The notes beneath the pieces were generated by a model. The model saw only the letters and a list, made by a program, of their open reading frames with translations, was not told where the DNA came from and did no database searches. The position numbers and the translations under genes are program-made. From Gordonia heveisoli (lineage in GTDB: Bacteria; Actinomycetota; Actinomycetes; Mycobacteriales; Mycobacteriaceae), in assembly GCF_030315745.1 (NCBI RefSeq), contig NZ_JASXSH010000018.1, positions 29,127-93,126 of the forward strand: a stretch of 64,000 nucleotides of DNA, written 5' to 3'. Below are positions 45,239 to 54,900 of the stretch, piece after piece (position 1 is the first letter of the stretch; each line of letters begins with the position of its first letter).

Positions 45239-45268
45239 TGCCCAGGACAACCGGTCTGGCGTAGTGTT
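45239..45268 (+). promoter_or_regulatory. Candidate rpsA promoter
   Basis: TTGCCC (45239-45244), 18 bases, TAGTGT (45263-45268), leaving a leader of about 100 bases before ATG 45373. No other strong -10 lies in the gap. Confidence 0.4.
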
Positions 45269-45372
45269 GCACGCGCGCGGAACCTATTCCGCGCCGTCGT
45301 CGTGCCCGGGTCGTCAATCGGGTGTGCCGACGAACTGTACCTACTACACACCTGTCCGGAGCAACTCAACAT

Positions 45373-46830
45373 ATGTCGTCCCCCACGATCACCTCGCCGC
45401 AAGTAGCCATCAATGACATTGGCTCGGCGGAGGATTTTCTCGCCGCGATCGACTCCACGATCAAGTACTTCAACGATGGTGACATCGTCGAAGGCACCAT
45501 CGTCAAGGTCGACCGGGACGAGGTTCTGCTCGACATCGGTTACAAGACCGAAGGCGTCATCCCTTCTCGCGAACTGTCGATCAAGCACGACGTCGACCCC
45601 AATGAGGTCGTCAACGTCGGTGACGAGGTCGAGGCCCTGGTCCTCACCAAGGAGGACAAAGAAGGCCGCCTGATCCTGTCCAAGAAGCGTGCGCAGTATG
45701 AGCGTGCGTGGGGCACCATCGAAGAGCTCAAGGAAAAGGACGAGGCCGTCAAGGGCACCGTCATCGAGGTCGTCAAGGGCGGCCTGATCCTGGACATCGG
45801 CCTGCGTGGCTTCCTCCCGGCATCGCTGGTGGAGATGCGTCGCGTCCGCGACCTCCAGCCGTACATCGGCAAGGAGATCGAGGCCAAGATCATCGAGCTC
45901 GACAAGAACCGCAACAACGTGGTCCTGTCGCGTCGCGCCTGGCTGGAGCAGACCCAGTCCGAGGTTCGCAGCGAGTTCCTGCACCAGCTGCAGAAGGGCC
46001 AGGTCCGCAAGGGCGTCGTGTCCTCGATCGTCAACTTCGGCGCATTCGTCGATCTCGGCGGCGTCGACGGTCTGGTTCACGTTTCCGAGCTGTCCTGGAA
46101 GCACATCGATCACCCGTCCGAGGTTGTCGCCGTGGGCGACGAGGTCACCGTCGAGGTCCTCGACGTCGATCTGGATCGCGAGCGGGTTTCGCTGTCGCTC
46201 AAGGCGACTCAGGAAGATCCGTGGCGTCAGTTCGCCCGCACCCACGCCATCGGCCAGATCGTGCCCGGCAAGGTCACCAAGCTGGTGCCGTTCGGCGCGT
46301 TCGTCCGTGTCGACGAGGGCATCGAGGGTCTGGTCCACATCTCCGAGCTGGCCGAGCGCCACGTCGAGGTGCCGGATCAGGTTGTCGCCGTCAACGACGA
46401 TGCGATGGTCAAGGTCATCGACATCGACCTCGAGCGTCGTCGTATCTCGCTGTCGCTGAAGCAGGCCAACGAGGACTACACCGAGGAGTTCGACCCCTCG
46501 AAGTACGGTATGGCCGACAGCTACGACGAGCAGGGCAACTACATCTTCCCGGAGGGCTTCGACGCCGACACCAACGAGTGGCTCGAAGGCTTCGAGAAGC
46601 AGCGTGAGGCATGGGAGGCCCGGTACGCCGAGGCCGAGCGTCGCCACAAGATGCACACCGCTCAGATGGAGAAGTTCGCGGCTGCCGCCGCCGAGGCCGC
46701 CAACGCCCCGACCGACTACTCCTCCGCTTCGGAGAGCCGCTCGGGTGCTGCTGCACCGTCGACCGGTGGCTCGCTGGCCAGCGACGAGCAGCTTGCCGCA
46801 CTGCGCGAGAAGCTGTCGGGCAACGCCTGA
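45373..46830 (+). CDS. rpsA: 30S ribosomal protein S1
   Basis: A 485-residue S1 protein with four S1 RNA-binding repeats: VEGTIVKVDRDEVLLDIG, VKGTVIEVVKGGLILDIG, RKGVVSSIVNFGAFVDLG and VPGKVTKLVPFGAFVRV. It helps the 30S subunit bind mRNA and has roles in trans-translation. The length is close to mycobacterial S1. ATG 45373 is the family start, with GGAG 11 bases upstream. The last 120 residues are acidic and helix-rich. It uses highly biased codons, as expected of a highly expressed gene. Confidence 0.97.
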   Translation: MSSPTITSPQVAINDIGSAEDFLAAIDSTIKYFNDGDIVEGTIVKVDRDEVLLDIGYKTEGVIPSRELSIKHDVDPNEVVNVGDEVEALVLTKEDKEGRLILSKKRAQYERAWGTIEELKEKDEAVKGTVIEVVKGGLILDIGLRGFLPASLVEMRRVRDLQPYIGKEIEAKIIELDKNRNNVVLSRRAWLEQTQSEVRSEFLHQLQKGQVRKGVVSSIVNFGAFVDLGGVDGLVHVSELSWKHIDHPSEVVAVGDEVTVEVLDVDLDRERVSLSLKATQEDPWRQFARTHAIGQIVPGKVTKLVPFGAFVRVDEGIEGLVHISELAERHVEVPDQVVAVNDDAMVKVIDIDLERRRISLSLKQANEDYTEEFDPSKYGMADSYDEQGNYIFPEGFDADTNEWLEGFEKQREAWEARYAEAERRHKMHTAQMEKFAAAAAEAANAPTDYSSASESRSGAAAPSTGGSLASDEQLAALREKLSGNA

Positions 46831-46854
46831 TAGGTCCGCTCAGCAGAGCTGAAC

Positions 46855-46886
46855 GAAGGCCCTCCCGGATTTCCGGGAGGGCCTTC
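46855..46886. terminator. rpsA terminator, bidirectional
   Basis: A perfect inverted repeat (gaaggccctcccgga with its complement, two bases between) follows rpsA by 24 bases, then CTCAT. It lies between rpsA and the convergent PLD gene and can act on both. Confidence 0.85.
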
Positions 46887-46914
46887 CTCATATCCGGGTC
46901 CGCCCGGGGTCTAC

Positions 46915-48390
46915 TCAGTCGTGCGCCGGTCGCCGTCGGCGTGGCCGCAGCAGATAGCGGTAGATGCGGTCGAGGCGTGGGGGGTCGGCCTTCTCTGGGT
47001 CGACGAGCGCGTTCTCGGCCAGCGCCGACGACTCGTCATCGGTCTTCTCGCGTGTGAATTCGGACAGTGTCTTCCCGGCACCGCGCAACGAGTCGATGGC
47101 GGTGACGAGAGAACCGCGTTCGGCGATCGCGGAGTCGAGTGCACCGGGGCCGACGTCGAGATGTTCGGCGAGCAGCCGGGTTCGGAAGGCGGAGATCGTC
47201 GCGCGCACGTCGGCGTCGTCATTGTCGGGGAGCAGTGCGTCGATCGCGACATCACATTCGGTGTCGAACCCCAGGGAACGGTTGTTGAGGTTGGACGAGC
47301 CGATCCGCAACAGATCGTCGTCGGCGATCAATACCTTCGCGTGCACATAGATGGGTGATCCGGCGGAGGTGACCGGGTAATAGGCGCGGAATCGGTTATG
47401 AACGTCTGCGCGCCACAGGAGGCGGAGCAATTCATGCCGCGCACCGTCCATGGCCTGCCGTTCGATCTGGCCGTCGGCGTGCCGCGGCAGTACCAGTACG
47501 ATGTCGGGCCCGTCGGTTTCGCGGAGCCGATCGGCCAGGGCTTCAGCGATGCGTCGGGCGGCGAGATACTGGCTTTCCACGTAGATCGTGTGCCGGGCCG
47601 CGGCGATTGCGGCGAGGTAGAGGCGGCGGATCTCGTCGACTTCGGGCCGGTCGTCGTATTCGGGCATGGTGCGCGCCACGGCCACCTGTCGTCCGGTGAA
47701 GTCTGGTGTCAGGTCGCTGGGCCAGATGGCGTCGGTGCCGGCCGGTAGGGGCGCCAACCGTTCGCCGGTGGCCGCGGCCCACCGTTCGTAGGCGACCTCG
47801 GCGATGGCGCGGGCGGCGCTGCCGTCCAGGGCGAGCGTGACGTCGTGCCATGGGTCGTATTCCTCACCCGACGGTTCGACGCGATGGGGATCTTGCGGTC
47901 GGTGCGCGGAGGTGTCCCACCGGTCGATGGTGATGTCGATGCCGCCGCAGAACGCCAAGGTGTCATCGATCACCGCGATCTTCTGATGGTGGGCTGCGGC
48001 TACCGGGTGTGCGGCATCGATTCGATAATGCAAACGACGGTGCGTGAACAGGTCCTGGAGGAATGGGGGTGCCATGCCCCGCAGGACGGCGGTGAACGCA
48101 CCGACATTCCATCGCAGGACGTAGATCTCGAGGCCGGGTCGATGGGTCACCAGCCAGGACAGGAATGCGCCGAGTTCGTCCGGGATATCGGGATCGCCGG
48201 CGGTCGGTGTGAGGCGAATGCGGGTGTCGAAGTCCCAGCCGATCATGATGACTCGTCGACGTGCTTGCAGCAGTGCGGATTTCGCGTGCCGGAAGTAGTC
48301 GTCGGCGTCGACGATGGTCGCGATCCGGTCGGCGTGCGCGATCGCCCGGCAGGTGTCGCCGGGAACCACCACGGGCTGTGTACGGGCCAT
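46915..48390 (-). CDS. Phospholipase D family protein (cardiolipin-synthase-like)
   Basis: A 491-residue protein with two HKD motifs: HHQKIAVIDD near residue 153 and HAKVLIADDD near 350 followed by RIGSSNLNNRS. This is the layout of phospholipase D and ClsA-type phosphatidyltransferases. No N-terminal membrane helices are seen, so hydrolysis or transfer on phospholipids from the cytoplasmic side is likely. ATG 48390 begins MARTQPVVVPGDTC. It is divergent from the AztD gene. Confidence 0.83.
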   Translation of the reverse strand: MARTQPVVVPGDTCRAIAHADRIATIVDADDYFRHAKSALLQARRRVIMIGWDFDTRIRLTPTAGDPDIPDELGAFLSWLVTHRPGLEIYVLRWNVGAFTAVLRGMAPPFLQDLFTHRRLHYRIDAAHPVAAAHHQKIAVIDDTLAFCGGIDITIDRWDTSAHRPQDPHRVEPSGEEYDPWHDVTLALDGSAARAIAEVAYERWAAATGERLAPLPAGTDAIWPSDLTPDFTGRQVAVARTMPEYDDRPEVDEIRRLYLAAIAAARHTIYVESQYLAARRIAEALADRLRETDGPDIVLVLPRHADGQIERQAMDGARHELLRLLWRADVHNRFRAYYPVTSAGSPIYVHAKVLIADDDLLRIGSSNLNNRSLGFDTECDVAIDALLPDNDDADVRATISAFRTRLLAEHLDVGPGALDSAIAERGSLVTAIDSLRGAGKTLSEFTREKTDDESSALAENALVDPEKADPPRLDRIYRYLLRPRRRRPAHD

Positions 48391-48452
48391 CGAGCCATTC
48401 TGACCCACGGATGCCGCGATTCGGTGGAAGCCCGGGGCCGAACCCATCAGTT

Positions 48453-48474
48453 GTTGACAATAATTTTCATTAAC
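48453..48474 (+). promoter_or_regulatory. Zur-like box
   Basis: An imperfect 22-bp palindrome (GTTGACAATAATTTTCATTAAC) in an AT-rich patch sits 15 bases before the preferred GTG of the zinc-chaperone gene. TAATTTTCATTA is very like actinobacterial Zur sites. It implies repression when zinc is plentiful. Confidence 0.65.
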
Positions 48475-48489
48475 CTGTTGACTGTCGCG

Positions 48490-49755
48490 GTGCAGATACA
48501 ACAGACGAAACGGACACGACGGACCTTCCGGGCGGCCTGCCTGCTGACCGGGGTCGGGGTTCTCGCGGCGACGCTCGCAGCGTGTGGCGGCGATGATGGG
48601 GATTCCACCGCATCTGGTGACGCGTCCGCAGGTGCGGCGACCAGCGCGGCCGAACAGCAAGGGCCGACGCCACGGCTGGCGCTCAGCTATGACGGCGGGA
48701 TCATCGTGGTCGACGCCGCATCCATGCGCCAGGTCGCGGATCTGCCGGTCGAGGGTTTCATCCGACTCAACACCGCCGCCAACGGCCGACACGTGTTCGT
48801 CTCGGAGAGTGACGGATTCCGCGTTCTGGATATGGGCACCTGGACAAGGAAACACGGCGACCATGGGCATCACTACGTGACCACGCCGCGGTTGACCGAG
48901 ATGCGATTCGGTGGTGCCGAACCCGGACACGTGGTGCCACACGACTCGCGGATCACCCTGTTCAGCGATGGCACCGGTCAGGTCGACATCGTCGAACCCG
49001 CCGAACTGCTGCGCGGCAACGCCAAGGCCACGAGTTTCACCGTGCCGACGCCACACCACGGGGTCGCGGTGGCGCGGGGCGACGGCAGCTTGGTGGTGAC
49101 TGTCGGCAACGAGGATTCCCGGTCCGGTATCGCGATCCTCGACCGCAACCGCGCCGAGGTCGCCCGCAACGATCAATGTCCGGGCGTCCACGGGGAAGCG
49201 GCGGCCTCCGACGGCGTGCTCACCTTCGGTTGCCAGGACGGTATTCTCGTCGTGCGCGGTAACGAGATCCGCAAGATCGCCAGCCCGGATGCGTACGGAC
49301 GGATCGGCAACCAGGCCGGCGCCGAGGATTCGCCGATCGTCTTCGGCGACTACAAGACCGATGCCGATGCGGAGATCGAACGGCCGAATCGGTTCAGCCT
49401 CACCGACACCCGCACCGGTACGTTGCGGATCGTGCCCTTCGCATCGAGCTACAGCTTCCGCTCGATAGAGCGTGGACCCGGCGGTGACGCCGTTCTTCTC
49501 GGCACCGACGGGGCGGTTCACGTCATCGATACCGTCACGGCGACGACGACGCGGCGGATCCCGGTCATCGGGGCATGGGCCGAACCTGAACGCTGGCAGT
49601 CGGCGATGCCGAACATCTTCGTGCAGGGCCCCATCGCCTACGTCAGCGACCCGGCGACCAAAACCCTGACCGCGGTGAACCTGACGACCGGGGAGAAGGT
49701 CGGCCAGATGTCGCTGCCACATCCGACGATCGAACTGACCGGGGTCACCGGCTGA
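48490..49755 (+). CDS. aztD: Zinc metallochaperone AztD-like lipoprotein
   Basis: A 421-residue beta-propeller-type lipoprotein. The signal ends LAATLAAC and the next residues are acidic. The mature protein has repeated strand pairs and histidine-rich sites (TRKHGDHGHHYVTT, TPHHGVAVA), as in AztD, which hands zinc to the AztC binding protein of an ABC importer. No aztABC genes are in the window. GTG 48490 gives the best signal peptide; TTG 48478 is also possible. The adjacent Zur box supports zinc-starvation expression. Confidence 0.78.
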   Translation: MQIQQTKRTRRTFRAACLLTGVGVLAATLAACGGDDGDSTASGDASAGAATSAAEQQGPTPRLALSYDGGIIVVDAASMRQVADLPVEGFIRLNTAANGRHVFVSESDGFRVLDMGTWTRKHGDHGHHYVTTPRLTEMRFGGAEPGHVVPHDSRITLFSDGTGQVDIVEPAELLRGNAKATSFTVPTPHHGVAVARGDGSLVVTVGNEDSRSGIAILDRNRAEVARNDQCPGVHGEAAASDGVLTFGCQDGILVVRGNEIRKIASPDAYGRIGNQAGAEDSPIVFGDYKTDADAEIERPNRFSLTDTRTGTLRIVPFASSYSFRSIERGPGGDAVLLGTDGAVHVIDTVTATTTRRIPVIGAWAEPERWQSAMPNIFVQGPIAYVSDPATKTLTAVNLTTGEKVGQMSLPHPTIELTGVTG

Positions 49756-49823
49756 GTCGTGACCGGTGCCGCCGGGCGGTCGCCGGGGCTTGAGTGTCCG
49801 GCGCATCCCAGTAGGGTGAGGGC

Positions 49824-50729
49824 GTGATTCGACTGGGACTGACCGGCGGCATCGGGGCCGGAAAATCGACTGTGGCGGCGACCTTCGTGGATCGGGGCGC
49901 CTACATCATCGATGCGGACAAGATCGCGCGCGAGGTCGTCGCGCCCGGGTCGATGGGACTGACGCAACTGGTCGAGGCGTTCGGCGACGCCATCGTGGCC
50001 GCGGACGGTTCGCTGGACCGGCCGGCGTTGGCGGCCAAGGCATTCGCCGACGATGCGTCGCGAGCCACACTGAACGGGATCACCCACCCGCTGATCGGCG
50101 CGCGCACCCAGGAACTGCTCGACGCGGCCCCAGATGACGCGATCGTGGTGCAGGACATCCCGCTGCTGGTGGAGAACCACACCGCCCCGTTCTTTCACCT
50201 CGTGGTCGTCGTACACGCCGATGAGGATCTACGGTTGCATCGCCTGACCACGATGCGCGGCGTAGACGAGGCCGATGCGCGAGCGCGCATCGCAGCGCAG
50301 GCCACCGAGGAGCAGCGCCGGGCGGTTGCCGACGTCTGGCTCGACAACTCCGGCTCCGCCGAGGACCTCGCGGCTGCCGCCGCGCGGCTGTGGGATGAGC
50401 GATTGATGCCGTTCGAGGCCAACGTACGGTCGCGGACCGTGGCCGTGCCGATCCCCGCGCTGGTCGACGCCGATCCGAATCCGGCGGCCCTGCCGAGTCG
50501 GCTGAGCAACCGGCTGTGGGCGATCGTGGGGGACAAGGCGGTTGCCGTCGACGCAGGTTCCGTGCGGGGATCGATACCGCGTCTGCGGGTCACCGTCCGC
50601 GATGACGACGCCGCGTCGAAGCTCGTGGATTTGCTGCCGGCCGGTGGTTTTCCGGCTGTCGCGGAGGGCGTGTACGGCGCCGCCGATCCCGGGCGGCCCG
50701 CCGAGGTCACGGTCGTCGTCACAGACTGA
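49824..50729 (+). CDS. coaE: Dephospho-CoA kinase with shortened C-terminal domain
   Basis: Residues 1-200 are a normal dephospho-CoA kinase: P-loop LTGGIGAGKST, DADKIARE and HPLIGAR. It phosphorylates dephospho-CoA in the last step of CoA synthesis. In mycobacteria the protein continues into a GrpB/UPF0157 domain of about 200 residues. Here only ~100 residues remain, and the expected VDHIGSTSVPG motif reads VDAGSVRGSIP. GTG 49824 lies six bases after a -10-like TAGGGT, so a leaderless mRNA is possible. Confidence 0.93.
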   Translation: MIRLGLTGGIGAGKSTVAATFVDRGAYIIDADKIAREVVAPGSMGLTQLVEAFGDAIVAADGSLDRPALAAKAFADDASRATLNGITHPLIGARTQELLDAAPDDAIVVQDIPLLVENHTAPFFHLVVVVHADEDLRLHRLTTMRGVDEADARARIAAQATEEQRRAVADVWLDNSGSAEDLAAAAARLWDERLMPFEANVRSRTVAVPIPALVDADPNPAALPSRLSNRLWAIVGDKAVAVDAGSVRGSIPRLRVTVRDDDAASKLVDLLPAGGFPAVAEGVYGAADPGRPAEVTVVVTD

Positions 50730-50858
50730 TCTGCGTCCGCCTATTCGGGCCGCATCGTTAGCCCAACTTGTTATCGTCACGTGAGCGGCGTCACTCGATG
50801 CTGCCCCGCGGGCGTTTGTGCCGGCGGGCGGAACGGTCGAAAGTGGTCGGGGACAACC

Positions 50859-51359
50859 ATGTTGAACAAGAGTGCGCGGATTTGTCGTGTCCGGATGAGT
50901 GCTGCGTTTGTCGCCATCGCGGGTGCGGCACTGCTGGCGGCGCCGACGGCGGCGGTCGCGGAACCCTACGAGGATCCGTCGACGCCGTCGGTGACAGTGC
51001 CCGAAGGCGGTCTGGTGACCGGCGTTGCGATCACCACACCCATCGGCTACGGATCGGTGGCCGGGCACCTCGGCGCGGGATGTGGATACCGGGTGGCGGC
51101 GATGATCGGCGACCTGTCGTCGTCGGCACCGAAGGTGGCCATCACCGCGCGGCGGGCGGGTGGCAGTGCGAAGACGATCGTCCGGGCCGCCACTCCGCAG
51201 TCGGTCGTCTCCGGGACGTGGGTCCCCCTGTCGCCGGGTAGCTACACGATTACCGCCACCCAGGGCTCGTCGAGCCGTTCCATCCAGGCGCAGGTGGGGA
51301 TCGGGCTGCAGTTCCCGTCCTTCTTCGGCAAGGGGCAGTGCGCCGTCCTGATTCCCTGA
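50859..51359 (+). CDS. Small secreted protein of unknown function
   Basis: A 166-residue protein with a clear signal peptide (AAFVAIAGAALLAAPTAAVAEP). The mature ~130 residues are rich in beta-strand, with two cysteines (GCGYRV, GQCAVLIP), and recall small Ig-like secreted proteins of mycobacteria. I do not recognise the family. ATG 50859 is chosen because the signal begins there and GGGGAC precedes it; the longer frame upstream adds unlikely Cys-rich sequence. It stands alone between coaE and the DUF402 gene. Confidence 0.65.
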   Translation: MLNKSARICRVRMSAAFVAIAGAALLAAPTAAVAEPYEDPSTPSVTVPEGGLVTGVAITTPIGYGSVAGHLGAGCGYRVAAMIGDLSSSAPKVAITARRAGGSAKTIVRAATPQSVVSGTWVPLSPGSYTITATQGSSSRSIQAQVGIGLQFPSFFGKGQCAVLIP

Positions 51360-51405
51360 CGCGGTGAACCCTGCGGCGTTCGCCGGGTGTCGGAACGCCT
51401 GTGGG

Positions 51406-51948
51406 TCAGTGGGCAGCCTGCGACGCCCAGAAGACCTCGCCGCCCGCGCTGGCGTCCAGCCAGGCCTGCACATCATGCCGGTACTCGGCCGCACCGACCA
51501 GGGCGCGGGTCGCGATGGTGACTGCCGCCTCGCAGTCGGGCAGACCGAGCAGGCCGGCGTGGTGGGCTTCGAACAGTTCGTCGACGTCGACCAGTTCCAG
51601 GGGCCGCCCGGGCACATCCACCAGGTCGAGATACCAGTCCTCGGCGTGCCAGCGGCCGTGGTCGTCGGGTCCGCCGAACCGGCCGACGTCGAGGTAGAGA
51701 CGTTGACCGTCGCGGTGTCCGGCGGTGAAATGGAAGATGTTGGCCCGCAGGCCGAGAGTCGGCAGAAGCCAGGACTCCAGGTGGAAGAACCGGGGATGGT
51801 CGGCGGTGCGGGACATGTACAACCCGTACGGGGTCACCTCGTAGCGTTCGACGGGGCGGACGAAACCCTTGTTGTCGGTATTCGTCATCGCCGGAACGTC
51901 GAAGATCTCGCGTTTGGGGGGATGAAGGTGGCCGCCGGTGTCGGTCAT
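51406..51948 (-). CDS. DUF402 protein
   Basis: A 180-residue DUF402 protein. The conserved core is HFTAGHRDGQRLYLDVGRF, WHAEDWYLDLVDVPG and the DVDELFEA segment. The fold occurs in FomD-type nucleotide hydrolases, which cleave nucleoside phosphoesters with a divalent metal. It has the position of Rv1632c between coaE and uvrB. It is divergent from uvrB, with 94 bases between starts. Confidence 0.8.
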   Translation of the reverse strand: MTDTGGHLHPPKREIFDVPAMTNTDNKGFVRPVERYEVTPYGLYMSRTADHPRFFHLESWLLPTLGLRANIFHFTAGHRDGQRLYLDVGRFGGPDDHGRWHAEDWYLDLVDVPGRPLELVDVDELFEAHHAGLLGLPDCEAAVTIATRALVGAAEYRHDVQAWLDASAGGEVFWASQAAH

Positions 51949-52014
51949 AGCCGAACCCTAGCCGGTGCCGCCCACACCGGCCGGGTGCCGCGGGGGACCC
52001 GCGCGGAACATATC

Positions 52015-52036
52015 TGTCGGGGGTCGCGTTTACGCT
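52015..52036 (+). promoter_or_regulatory. RecA_NDp/PafBC-type promoter of uvrB
   Basis: TGTCGGGG (52015-52022), N8, TACGCT (52031-52036), then six bases to ATG 52043. The element is the same as at polA, and transcription should start at or next to the A of ATG. Confidence 0.65.
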
Positions 52037-52042
52037 GGCATC

Positions 52043-54196
52043 ATGGCCTTTGCTTCTGAACAGCCAGTGGTGGCGCACTCCGAGTTCCGCCCGCTCGGTG
52101 AGATTGAACGCGCCGAGGCGCGCTTCGAGGTGGTCAGCGAGTACGAGCCGGCCGGTGACCAGCCCGCCGCCATCGATGACCTGGAGAAACGGATCACCGC
52201 GGGGGAGAAGGACATCGTCCTGCTCGGTGCCACCGGCACCGGTAAATCGGCCACCACCGCGTGGCTGATCGAACGGTTGCAGCGCCCCACGCTGGTCATG
52301 GCGCCGAACAAGACGCTGGCAGCGCAGCTCGCCAACGAACTCCGCGAGATGCTGCCGAATAATGCCGTCGAATACTTCGTCTCGTATTACGACTACTACC
52401 AACCCGAGGCGTATATCGCGCAGACCGACACCTACATCGAGAAGGACTCGTCGATCAACGACGACGTCGAACGTCTGCGTCACTCGGCGACGTCGAGCCT
52501 GCTCTCCCGCCGCGATGTGGTGGTGGTCGCGTCGGTGTCGTGCATCTACGGTCTCGGCACACCGCAGTCGTACCTGGATCGTTCGGTGTCGATGGCGGTC
52601 GGTGACGAGATCGACCGGGACGCGTTGCTTCGCCTGCTGGTCGATGTGCAGTACAGCCGCAACGACGTCTCGTTCACCCGCGGTGGTTTCCGGGTGCGCG
52701 GGGACACCGTTGAGATTATCCCCTCCTACGAGGAACTCGCCATTCGGATCGAGTTCTTCGGTGACGAGGTCGAAGCGCTCTACTACCTCCACCCCCTGAC
52801 CGGAGATGTTGTGCGGCAGGTTGATTCGCTACGGATCTTCCCGGCGACCCACTATGTCGCGGGTCCCGAGCGGATGGAGCGGGCGATGGCGAGCATCGAG
52901 ACCGAACTCGAGGAACGCCTTGCCGATCTGGAAGGACGGGGCAAGCTGCTGGAGGCGCAGCGGCTGCGGATGCGCACCACCTACGACCTGGAGATGATGC
53001 GTCAGGTCGGATTCTGCTCGGGTATCGAGAACTATTCGCGCCACATCGACGGACGTGCCGCGGGCAGCGCGCCTGCGACGCTCATCGACTACTTTCCCGA
53101 GGACTTCCTCCTCGTCATCGACGAATCCCACGTCACGGTGCCGCAGATCGGCGGCATGTACGAGGGCGACATGTCGCGCAAGCGTAACCTCGTCGAATTC
53201 GGATTCCGGCTGCCCTCCGCGGTGGACAACCGCCCACTGACCTGGGATGAGTTCGTGGACCGTATCGGCCAGACCGTCTATCTGTCGGCGACGCCCGGTG
53301 CATACGAATTGGGCCAGTCCAATGGCGAATTCGTGGAACAGGTCATCCGGCCGACCGGCCTGGTCGACCCGGAGGTCGTGGTGAAACCCACCAAGGGGCA
53401 GATCGACGATCTGGTCCACGAGATTCGCACACGGACCGACCGCGATGAACGTGTGCTGGTCACCACGCTGACCAAGAAGATGGCCGAGGATCTCACCGAC
53501 TACCTACTCGAACTCGGTATTCGCGTTCGTTACCTGCACTCCGAGGTCGACACCCTGCGCCGCGTCGAACTGCTCCGGCAGCTACGCTCCGGTGAATACG
53601 ACGTCCTAGTCGGAATCAACCTGCTCCGTGAGGGTTTGGACCTTCCCGAGGTCTCCCTGGTGGCAATCCTGGACGCCGACAAAGAAGGGTTCCTGCGCAG
53701 CACCACCTCGCTGATCCAGACCATTGGTCGTGCCGCGCGCAACGTGTCCGGCGAAGTGCATATGTATGCCGACAAGATCACCGACTCGATGCGCAACGCG
53801 ATCGAGGAGACCGAACGGCGGCGAGAAAAGCAGGTCGCCTACAACAAGGAGCACGGCATCGACCCGAAGCCGTTGCGCAAGAAGATCGCCGACATCCTCG
53901 ATCAGGTGTACCGGGAGGCCGACGACGAGGTCGCGGTCGGTGGCTCCGGACGCAACGCCAGTCGCGGTCGCCGGGCACAGGGTGAGGTGTCCAAGGCGAG
54001 TAGCGCCGGGGTCATCGAGAAGCGTGATGTGTCGTCGATGCCGCGCGCCGAACTCGCCGATCTGGTCGCCCAGCTGACCGACCAGATGATGAATGCGGCA
54101 CGCGATCTCCAGTTCGAACTCGCCGGGCGTCTTCGCGACGAGATCGCCGATCTCAAGAAGGAACTCCGGGGTATGGACGCGGCGGGCATCAAATAG
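52043..54196 (+). CDS. uvrB: Excinuclease ABC subunit B
   Basis: A 717-residue damage-recognition helicase. Walker A is [11 protein letters not shown], the DNA-clamping hairpin lies around [11 protein letters not shown], Walker B is VIDESHV, and the C-terminal UVR motif is [20 protein letters not shown]. With UvrA and UvrC it finds and cuts around bulky lesions. ATG 52043 is chosen over an earlier in-frame codon because the family begins here and the promoter predicts a leaderless transcript. Confidence 0.97.
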   Translation: MAFASEQPVVAHSEFRPLGEIERAEARFEVVSEYEPAGDQPAAIDDLEKRITAGEKDIVLLGATGTGKSATTAWLIERLQRPTLVMAPNKTLAAQLANELREMLPNNAVEYFVSYYDYYQPEAYIAQTDTYIEKDSSINDDVERLRHSATSSLLSRRDVVVVASVSCIYGLGTPQSYLDRSVSMAVGDEIDRDALLRLLVDVQYSRNDVSFTRGGFRVRGDTVEIIPSYEELAIRIEFFGDEVEALYYLHPLTGDVVRQVDSLRIFPATHYVAGPERMERAMASIETELEERLADLEGRGKLLEAQRLRMRTTYDLEMMRQVGFCSGIENYSRHIDGRAAGSAPATLIDYFPEDFLLVIDESHVTVPQIGGMYEGDMSRKRNLVEFGFRLPSAVDNRPLTWDEFVDRIGQTVYLSATPGAYELGQSNGEFVEQVIRPTGLVDPEVVVKPTKGQIDDLVHEIRTRTDRDERVLVTTLTKKMAEDLTDYLLELGIRVRYLHSEVDTLRRVELLRQLRSGEYDVLVGINLLREGLDLPEVSLVAILDADKEGFLRSTTSLIQTIGRAARNVSGEVHMYADKITDSMRNAIEETERRREKQVAYNKEHGIDPKPLRKKIADILDQVYREADDEVAVGGSGRNASRGRRAQGEVSKASSAGVIEKRDVSSMPRAELADLVAQLTDQMMNAARDLQFELAGRLRDEIADLKKELRGMDAAGIK

Positions 54197-54368
54197 AACA
54201 TGCAGGTAAGGGGCCGAACGGGGTTCGAGGATTTGTGCCGATCGCCACGATATGCGGACAATTTCGGCAGGGGCCAACTAATGTCGCTGTCCAAGGACCC
54301 TGAAGTGTGGGGATGGCACGAGTCCTGCTGGAGGGCAGTGGGGCGGATAACTTGCTGGAAGGCTGGGA

Positions 54369-54815
54369 ATGAGCGCATACACGACCGTCGTGGTGGGTAC
54401 GGACGGATCCGAGTCGTCGATGAAGGCGGTGGAGCGCGCGGGTGCGCTGGCGGGTGAGAAGGCCCAGCTGGTGATCGCGTGCGCCTATTTCCCCAACGAC
54501 CGTGGCAGCGGTGACGCCACCGACATCCTCAAGGATGAGGCATACCAGGTGACCGGGTCGACGCCGACCGAGGAGATCCTGCGGTCGGCGAAGGAGCGGG
54601 CCACCAAGGCCGGTGCCCACCTCGTCGTGCAGCGCCCGGTGAAGGGCGCGCCGGTCGATGCGCTGCTGCAGCTCGTCGTCGACACCCAAGCCGACCTGCT
54701 CGTGGTCGGTAACCGAGGCCTGAACTCGATCGCCGGACGTCTACTGGGTTCGGTACCCGCCGACGTCGCGCGCAAGGCCGCCTGCGACGTGCTGATCGTC
54801 CACACCACCGGATAA
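54369..54815 (+). CDS. Universal stress protein (Rv1636-like)
   Basis: A 148-residue single-domain USP. VVVGTDGSESS starts the fold, and GNRGLNSIAGRLLGSVPADV is the G-2X-G-9X-G(S/T) nucleotide loop. The M. tuberculosis counterpart at this place, Rv1636, binds cAMP; whether this one does is inferred. GGAAGGCTGGGA precedes ATG 54369. A 172-base gap separates it from uvrB and a strong terminator follows, so it is a single-gene unit. Confidence 0.88.
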   Translation: MSAYTTVVVGTDGSESSMKAVERAGALAGEKAQLVIACAYFPNDRGSGDATDILKDEAYQVTGSTPTEEILRSAKERATKAGAHLVVQRPVKGAPVDALLQLVVDTQADLLVVGNRGLNSIAGRLLGSVPADVARKAACDVLIVHTTG

Positions 54816-54831
54816 CACCACCGCCGAGCAC

Positions 54832-54871
54832 CACAATGGCCGGGCCGCACGTATGCGGCCCGGCCATTGTG
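54832..54871. terminator. Bidirectional terminator
   Basis: An 18-bp stem (cacaatggccgggccgca with its complement) around the loop CGTA lies between the stress-protein gene and the convergent lyase gene. Confidence 0.85.
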
Positions 54872-54900
54872 CGTCGGTAGCGAGTCCGTCCAGGTTCTGG

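Noticed and set aside
49795..49817. TGTCCGGC followed by TAGGGT before coaE
   Set aside because: The spacing is one base longer than at polA, uvrB and uvrA and the octamer matches poorly; it is more likely an ordinary -10 for a leaderless gene.
52006..52017. GAACATATCTGT before uvrB as a LexA site
   Set aside because: Only one arm fits GAAC-N4-GTTC; the RecA_NDp element explains the region better.
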